Part shown: piece after piece, positions 58,500 to 64,000 of the stretch
Layout of the letters: every line of letters begins with the position of its first letter
Numbering within the stretch: the first letter of the stretch is position 1
Origin: Eriocheir sinensis
Taxonomy: Eukaryota > Arthropoda > Malacostraca > Decapoda > Varunidae
Direction of reading: 5' to 3'
DNA length: 64,000 nucleotides
Assembly (NCBI RefSeq): GCF_024679095.1
Contig: NC_066513.1
Coordinates: forward strand, 5,366,982 to 5,430,981
Notes under the pieces: generated by a model
Told to the model about the DNA's origin: nothing
Databases searched by the model: none
The model's input: the letters and a program-made list of their open reading frames with translations, nothing else
Program-made: the position numbers and the translations under genes

Positions 58500-60299
58500 T
58501 CATAATACAATCAAGCAGCTTAGTAGTAATTAAAGTGGAGTAACAGAGGGAGGGCTAAGGATCTTCTATATTAACAGCAGGAACCTCAGAAACAGGATAT
58601 ATATACTAAGGGGTGAAGCTTGTGTAGAATTTTTTTACATAATTGCGATCACTGAGACATGGATAAACACTGCCAATGTAAATTTTAGGTCGGAATGTGA
58701 AATAACGGGTTATCAGATGTTTCACAAAGGCAGAGGGGGGAGAAGGGGAGGAGGAGTTGTGCTATATGTTAAAGACTCACTTAAATGTTCCGTTAACAAT
58801 TCAGTCAAAACTAACATGGATTCAGAATCAGTTAGGATGGACGTTTACAAAGGGAAAGAGAAACTAACTCTAGGAGTTATGTACAGGCCACCCAACCTTA
58901 ACAGGCAGGACACGAGTATATTACTGCAAGAGATTGGCAGGGCGAGTAGGAGTAAAAATGTCTGCGTAATGGGGGACTTTAATTATAGGAATATAGACTG
59001 GGAAGACCTAGTGGGTGACCTGGAAGCCGAGGATTTCCTTAAAGTTATACAAGCTAATTTCCTTAAGCAGGTAGTTGCTGAGCCTACCAGAGGAAATAAC
59101 ATTTTAGACTTAGTTCTAACTAATAATGGGAACTTGATACGTGAGTTGGAGGTGGGCGGAAAGTTAGGAAATAGTGACCACAGAACGGTTCGTTTTAGCT
59201 TAGTCTGGGCGATAAACCGCGAACCAAACCCTGTGTTAGTGTCAGATTTTAGAAGAGCAAATTACGAGGGGGTTCGAAGACATCTCGAAGAGGTAAACTG
59301 GGGAAATTTAGGGATTCATGAGGGCCAGAACTGTGGGTTGAAGAGCCAGGAGAACCAGGTAGAAATGACTTACAATAATTAAGTTAGAGTAATAAAAGAG
59401 GGGCAAGGACAGCATATACCTCAGCGAACACTTAGGAAAGAAAACAATGATCCCAAGTGGATGACTCGTGGGCTAAAACACGAGATAGGGTTAAAGAAAG
59501 GAATTTATCAGAAAATAAAGAACGGTGAAACACATCTCAGGGGCCGGTATGTCGAACTATCTAAATTAGTGAAGAAAAACACCAGGGTAGCAAAAAGGAA
59601 CTTTGATATTAAAATAGAAAAATCGGCGAAAAGTAATTCTAAGGGCTTCTTTCAGATGTACAGAACAAAAACAAGGGAGACAATTGGACCGCTGAAAACA
59701 AACACAGGCGAGATAGTGGAAAATTACGAAAATATGAGCACATTGTTGAACGACTTCTTTCTTTCAGTATTCACACAAGAAGATCGAACGGCTATTCCGG
59801 AAAGGGTTCAGGTGTACGAGGGCGGGGATGCCGATAAATTGAGGGATATAATCATTACCAGGAAAGTAGTCCAGGATGAGATAGATAAGCTTAAGAAGAG
59901 TAAGTCGACAGGTCCTGACGAGATTTCTCGGAGGATATTAAAGGAATGCAATGATGTACTTAGTGACCCACTAACCGACATCTTTAAGATGTCGGTAAAT
60001 ACCGGTTATGTGCCCAGCCTATGGAAAGTAGCTAATGTGACGCCGATTTTCAAAAAGGGGGACAGGTCAGCAGCTTCCAAATATCGCCCAATTAGCTTAA
60101 CATCGGTTATAGGCAAGATGCTGGAGTCCATAATAGCCAGGAACATTCGGGAGCATTTAGAGAAACATAGCCTAATTCACGACTCGCAAAATGGGTTCAC
60201 GAAAGGTAGGTCATGCCACACCAATCTCTTCTTCTTCTACAATAAAGTATTTTAGGCGGTAGACAGATATGAAAATTATGATGTAATTTATCTTGATTT
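58500..60299 (+). pseudogene. LINE-A copy A5: endonuclease and RT N-terminus
   Basis: The frame is open from about 58534 (no ATG at a natural start, so probably 5'-truncated). It carries a full apurinic-type endonuclease: IFYINSRNLRNR, IIAITETWI (catalytic Glu), GGGVVLYVK, VMYRPPN, GDFNYRNIDW, NNILDLVLTNN and NSDHRTVRF (catalytic Asp-His). A TAA at 59380-59382 replaces a Leu codon. The same frame continues through the linker and RT fingers (PIFKKGDRSAAS, YRPISLTSVIG) until TAG at 60253-60255. Homology runs on to YLDF at 60299, where the LTR of Gypsy copy 2 starts. This is the best reference here for the LINE-A endonuclease and the RGLKH-linker. Confidence 0.93.
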
Positions 60300-60673
60300 T
60301 GTAACGGGCTTGCCGGGGGGCGTTTAAAGGGCGTTGATTAAGACTTCAGCTTCCTTAAGGCGAATTATATTCGTAGCCTATATGTACAAGAAGCGTCGTA
60401 GCGAGAGCGACTCCGTGTCAGTCGGACTCTCGTGAAGGAGTGACGATTTACAGGTTGGAAAATAATTGTTACAATTGGTCACGTACGTCAAGGTGACCTC
60501 CACGCACTATGAAATGCGATGTATACAAAACTGAGACGGTAAACACTGACGGACGACATTCCTATAAGGTGGCGTGATCTATCTCTCGTGGGTTTTTTCC
60601 ATTGACAATTGTATGCCTAATTCGTGGTGATATTAAATAATAATAATAATACATTGATATCCTACTATAACAC
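60300..60673 (-). repeat. 3' LTR of Gypsy copy 2
   Basis: Read on the plus strand it starts TGTAACGGGC and ends CTACTATAACA. It matches both LTRs of copy 1 over its full length with scattered substitutions. Confidence 0.9.
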
Positions 60674-61083
60674 TGCTCGGTCACCTACCAGTGATCGCGA
60701 CCTCGCGATATACAAAAATCTAAATAGCAGTCTAGTTACCATTAACATACATAGTGGGAGTTTGTCAAGCAGACTGCCTATGATACAATTACAATAAAAC
60801 ACTGGCTAAGTAAGAACATATGTAGAGTTATAATATAAATAGTGAGAGGTAAAACACAACGTGTGTGACATGAAACATAAGAAATCTCTCAAAAGATAAA
60901 TATAAGGACACATGTATAAGAAGCTATCAGCTGGCATAGTTACAGATAATGAAACGTTCAACTAGCTCCTAAAAAAAAAATACAGTAGTGAAACATACAG
61001 TAGTGAAACATAGTACAATGTTAAGTATAGGAGCAGGGGAATGCCAGGTTTCTGTCCTCTGACTTGCCTGAGAAAAGGAAAAA

Positions 61084-62779
61084 CTACCTTGCCAGTGGTC
61101 TCCCTGCATCCAGTCGCCGTGTCTGCATAACCAAATAATCGTGCAGGACAGAGTTCCTCCTAATAAGGGAGCACATGACGACGAGACTGACGAACATCAG
61201 AAACATTGGTGCAAAAAATCCAGGGTACAGGTAGGGGAAATGCAGGTATTCAGGCAGCGTTTCCTCCAGGGTGTCCGCAAACTCCGTTTTGTTTGCGAAA
61301 GACAATGAATTAAGGGAATTAGTTACATAAGAGATGCTGGAGAAGTGAATGTTATCGAGAGACCGTAGAGGAAAAACTCGATGGGAAATATTGGCCGTGA
61401 AAACCAGACGGATCCGGGACGGGTACGTTGTTATGTTAGTGAAGCGGATATAGCATGCTTCCGCTATGGCATAGTGAACAGTAACCCGTTGATAAGTGGT
61501 ACCTTCCGGGCAGATGACTGATACATAGAAGGACTGAGGGAAATATAAATAATGCAGACCCTGAAAGATCTTATGGAAAACAGGTGTTGGTGGTAGCTGC
61601 TTGTAAGGGCACAGGGAAAGAGCGTCAGACGCGTTCACGCGGGTGAGGGCGATCTCGCATACCCCTCCCCGAACTGGTAGGAAGGCAAAGAGAGACGCAG
61701 AGCAATAGAATCGCCCGAAGACCGTCTCCTTGCAATATTTCAAGAGTGAGTAGCTACCCTTTGAATACAGAGCGAAATCCTTCGCGATTAGAACAAGAGA
61801 CGGGGACGTGTCCAGGGCTAACACTGTCCTTAGCTGAAAAATGGAACGGGACAATTTCGTGTGGCTCAAACACGTCCGCCGTCTGAAATGGAACATAAAT
61901 GATTATGGCATCGGGGGTGAGGCTGGACTCAATCAAGGGGTAAAAATATTGACTCATGTCTGGGTTGAATAAAGGTGTGAGGCTATAATTTTGATACCCG
62001 ATATGGACAGTCGTTCTCAAATCGTGTAGAGGGAACAAAGCAGGTGTGACTCTACCGTGCGCTGCATCAACCATGTTGCTAATAACCTGCTGATTTGCCG
62101 TTGCGACAGAGTTAATGACGTTTTCCAATACATGCAAGGCCTGATCTAGGAGGAGAAACTGATTCACCTGGTCGATCTGTTTGACAACTATGTTGATAAC
62201 CTCTACCATCTTATTTGTCTGCTCTAGCAGTTCCTCAATGTTAGTATGCAACCGCGCAAGTTTTCTACAATTGGCGTTGATCACCCTGCGATTTCGGGCA
62301 CCAAAGGAAAGTACATGAGGGTAGTGGTCCCGCAAATCGCGTACGTCCTCGTCGGTTGCCGTACCGAAGAGGAACTTTGAGGCGGACCCAACGATGTTGA
62401 GCAACCCCCTCTTTACCCAAGAGTGAACTGAGTGAAAACTATAATCCATGTCTACCTCATCAACTTTTCCCCGCAAGAACAGAATTCTATCCTCCAGTAG
62501 TTGAAAAAGATTCAGAGAGTTGGTACTAGAAGGTGCCTTTGATTCCCTAGTCTTGGTAGCCCGTATGGCGTCTGCCATGCCGAGTAGTTTTTCCGAGACT
62601 ATCCTGATTGTGTCAGTGGTGTTGGTCAAGGAAGTATATGGATATTTTACGAGGTGCACATCTTTTATGAGGAAGACCTCTCCTATGTGTGCCGTGAGGG
62701 CGCCAGGCTTCAGGTGGATGGGTGTCGTTGCAAGCAGGGAGCCGAGGGACAACAAGATGATCAGAAAACGCAACATCAT
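61084..62779 (-). pseudogene. Envelope-like gene of Gypsy copy 2
   Basis: It starts at ATG 62779 with the same signal-like hydrophobic N-terminus as copy 1. Frame 62779-61754 (341 codons) holds a glycosylation-rich N-terminal segment, the RGLLNIVGSASKFLFGT zone that I compare with F-type fusion peptides, and a heptad-like helical stretch (LLEQTNKMVEVINIVVKQID). A frameshift near 61830 moves the C-terminal half to frame 61896-61084. That half ends with a predicted membrane anchor (FFAPMFLMFVSLVVMC) and a short basic tail. One frameshift is the only lesion I see, so this copy is better preserved than copy 1. The F-like assignment is by resemblance. Confidence 0.78.
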
Positions 62780-62806
62780 GATCTGAAAGTGGTGGGAATG
62801 AAGTAT

Positions 62807-64000
62807 TTAAACCCGTGGTCTCAAGTTATAGCTATGGGTGTTGGGATTATCTTGTTGAACATTTGACTCTGAGGGGGAATTACCAATATCAAGGTCCAAA
62901 GGTGAGGGAATTACTTTCAGACGATCACTGTGAACTTCTAGATTGACTCCACTATTCGACTCGAGAACTTCGAACCGATTTCCCCTGACATTCCGAACAA
63001 CTCGGTAAGGATCCACAAATTTAGACCCCAGTTTCGAACTCCTGTCCGCTTGCTTAATCATGACTGTGTCACCCTCTTTAAATTCCACCGGGACGGCCTG
63101 TTTGTGTTGTTTTGACATCATTTCAACCTTCGTAGCTTTTAACGTACACCTAACCTCTGAGTGTATCTTGGAAAACATATGCACCTGCTGTTGTGCGTAC
63201 CTATCAATGTTGTAGAGAGGTTGTTGTGGTTTTGTTAGGAAGTCGTACGGAAGACGTTTCTCCACCCCATATAAGATGTAGTAGGGAGACTTCCCCTTAG
63301 AGTCGTTTACCGACGTATTTATGGAAGCGGCTATATGCGATAGCCAATCCTCCCAGTTATCGTGGAGATCGTTCACGATAGGCCTGAGGAACTGTAAGAT
63401 TTTCCTATTAGCCCTCTCCGCCAACCCATTAGCAGCTGGGTGGTAAGCTGGGATGAAGGATTGCGTGATGTTAAACTGAGCGCATATTTCGCTCAATACT
63501 GAGTTCCTAAACTCGGTGCCATTGTCACTCAAATAATTCGAGGAGACGAATGTGGACACAATGCGTGAGTCACGAGGGCATGGGCCACGCGTGTGGCTGT
63601 CTTGTCCTTGAGAGGCGCTAGAACTAGAAACCTAGAGAACTGGTCGACGCACACCAGTAAGTAGCGCGAACCATGTTGGCTCTGGGGGAGCTGTAATAAG
63701 TCTATATTAACAACATCCCATGGCGCCTCTGGTACTGGGTATTGCAACATAGGTGCTGGCCCTTTTACGGACCCCTTGTGCTTAGCACAAACGACGCAAT
63801 GTGCGACATGTTTTTCTACATCAACCCGCAATGTGGGCCAGTAGAATTTTCGTCTGGTGACAGATAGCGTCTTGTCTCCTCCTGGGTGACCCGCAATGGG
63901 TGTGTTATGGACCAGCTTAAGCGTCACGGGGACGTATTTGTCTGGGATGACCAGTTGTTCTATAGGTACCGGTTTGGTTGGCCATGACCTACAAAGGAGG
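62807..64000 (-). pseudogene. Gypsy copy 2 integrase, 3' part of pol
   Basis: Frames 63927-63529 and 63559-62807 encode the HHCC region (HNTPIAGHPGGDKTL, CVVCAKHK), the core (DNGTEF, NGLAERANRK) and the GPY-like module (here FVDPYRVV, G changed to D). A frameshift near 63535-63545, just before the second catalytic Asp, breaks the enzyme. Sequence 63928-64000 continues the upstream linker (VPIDQLVIPDKY-type) to the edge. Confidence 0.9.

Larger units (their letters stand above)
60300..64000 (-). mobile_element. Gypsy/errantivirus-like element copy 2, runs off the window
   Basis: On the minus strand, order from the right edge leftward is integrase, env, 3' LTR, identical in layout to copy 1. 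It interrupts LINE-A copy A5 at 60299. Protease, RT, leader and 5' LTR lie beyond base 64000. Confidence 0.93.

Overview
The window is eukaryotic and made almost entirely of repeats. I find no host protein-coding gene. It contains two families of non-LTR retrotransposon (about a dozen copies), two copies of an env-bearing Gypsy-type LTR retrotransposon, a Penelope-like fragment, a hAT transposase pseudogene, several TIR-type DNA elements without transposase, three tRNA-derived SINE families and very dense microsatellites. The microsatellite load, CR1-like and Jockey-like LINEs and a ZMYM1-like hAT suggest an arthropod, possibly a decapod crustacean. That assignment is inference: no host gene, rRNA or mitochondrial sequence is present to test it.

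Family names used here: 'LINE-A' is CR1-like (endonuclease, RT, 3' tail of TTCTTATG units); copies A1-A5. 'LINE-B' is a poly(A)-tailed Jockey/CR1-group element of about 3.3 kb with one long ORF; copies B1-B8. 'SINE1', 'SINE2' and 'SINE3' have tRNA-like heads.

Layout. 1-7.56 kb is a three-level nest: A1 (+) is split by a full-length B1 (-), which is split by A2 (-). 7.56-13.0 kb is simple repeats, a long palindromic foldback element with SINE1 in one arm, and a decamer minisatellite. 13.0-16.5 kb holds SINE3, A3 (the longest intact LINE-A RT frame) and the hAT pseudogene. 16.55-22.5 kb is one SINE2 copy split first by a small inverted-repeat element and then by a 5.28-kb TTAA-flanked, piggyBac-like non-autonomous element filled with polypyrimidine, a 2.3-kb GAT/GGT satellite and GA/AT arrays. 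23.2-32.84 kb is the Gypsy element: LTR, no recognisable gag, protease, RT/RNase H, integrase, env, LTR.

33.1-45.7 kb is a second nest: B3 (+) is split by B4 (-) and by a TIR element that itself carries B5 (+). It is followed by B6, a Penelope GIY-YIG fragment, B7, SINE1 and A4. 45.7-46.93 kb is a TIR-bounded segment with a THAP domain, possibly a P-element relative. 47-49.3 kb is low complexity. 49.36-56.87 kb is a full-length B8 split by a 4.2-kb TIR element that contains SINE2. 56.9-58.4 kb is SINE3, SINE1 and microsatellites. 58.5-60.3 kb is A5, cut by a second Gypsy copy (-) that runs off the right edge.

Nearly all coding segments are pseudogenes with stops, frameshifts or truncations. 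The best-preserved frames are A3 RT (13442-14818), B5 EN/RT (38904-40864) and the Gypsy integrase (28952-30340). All boundaries were read by eye from internal copy-to-copy comparison and may be off by several bases.
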